From positions 1-12,345 of the forward strand of contig CAZLVZ010000014.1 in assembly GCA_964563465.1 (NCBI GenBank): a stretch of DNA of 12,345 nucleotides. The letters run 5' to 3'. The position numbers were made by a program, and so were the translations under genes. The first letter of the stretch is position 1. Every line of letters begins with the position of its first letter. Below, piece by piece: positions 12,341-12,345 of this stretch. The DNA comes from JAYENY01 sp964563465. Its GTDB lineage: Bacteria; Patescibacteriota; Minisyncoccia; Minisyncoccales; PEYH01. The notes under the pieces are model-generated. The model searched no databases, was not told the origin of the DNA, and saw only the letters and a program-made list of their open reading frames with translations.

Positions 12341-12345
12341 TCGGG

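Overview
The window looks like part of a small, AT-rich bacterial genome, most likely a member of the Candidate Phyla Radiation (Patescibacteria). This rests on family resemblance, tight packing, overlapping genes, reduced-length enzymes, weak or absent Shine-Dalgarno (SD) sequences in front of core genes, and a divergent FtsZ. No rRNA or other taxonomic marker is present, so it is an inference. All 17 supported genes are on the + strand. Stops are 13 TAA, 3 TAG and 1 TGA, with no in-frame TGA, so the standard bacterial code fits.

The left part (1-1969) is accessory in character. It holds the C-terminus of a small membrane protein. Next comes a two-gene unit of unknown small proteins, with a near-consensus sigma-70 promoter (178-206), a strong SD and an intrinsic terminator whose loop contains the stop codon. 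It ends with a holin-like small membrane protein overlapping a RecB/Cas4-type PD-(D/E)XK nuclease that carries an extra CxxC...CxH cluster. A 100-N scaffold gap (2043-2142) follows. It is flanked by two identical 55-base copies, so the two contigs overlap and the gap is almost certainly an assembly artefact.

The right part (1989-12227, across the gap) is chromosomal. An HD-domain phosphohydrolase and an EndoQ-like PHP endonuclease for deaminated or abasic DNA come first. A likely operon follows: ftsZ (with a long charged coiled-coil linker), galU, an AhpF-like thioredoxin reductase, enolase and phosphoglycerate mutase. Next is a toxin-first HigBA-type toxin-antitoxin pair with a candidate internal promoter and operator. 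A membrane-anchored DsbA-like thiol protein and a small glutaredoxin-like protein follow. The last gene is a monocistronic GAPDH with a terminator. The final bases hold a GC-rich hairpin that best fits a terminator for a convergent minus-strand gene outside the window.

Three themes connect the genes. Glycolysis has three enzymes here (GAPDH, PGM, enolase), and GAPDH and enolase each appear trimmed by about a dozen surface-loop residues. Thiol redox has a reductase, a cytoplasmic CPYC carrier and an extracytoplasmic CPYG protein. Genome maintenance has EndoQ, with a possible beta-clamp motif at its extreme C-terminus, and the PD-(D/E)XK nuclease. No CRISPR array, insertion sequence, tRNA or rRNA was recognised, and apart from the N gap no gene-free stretch reaches 100 bases.
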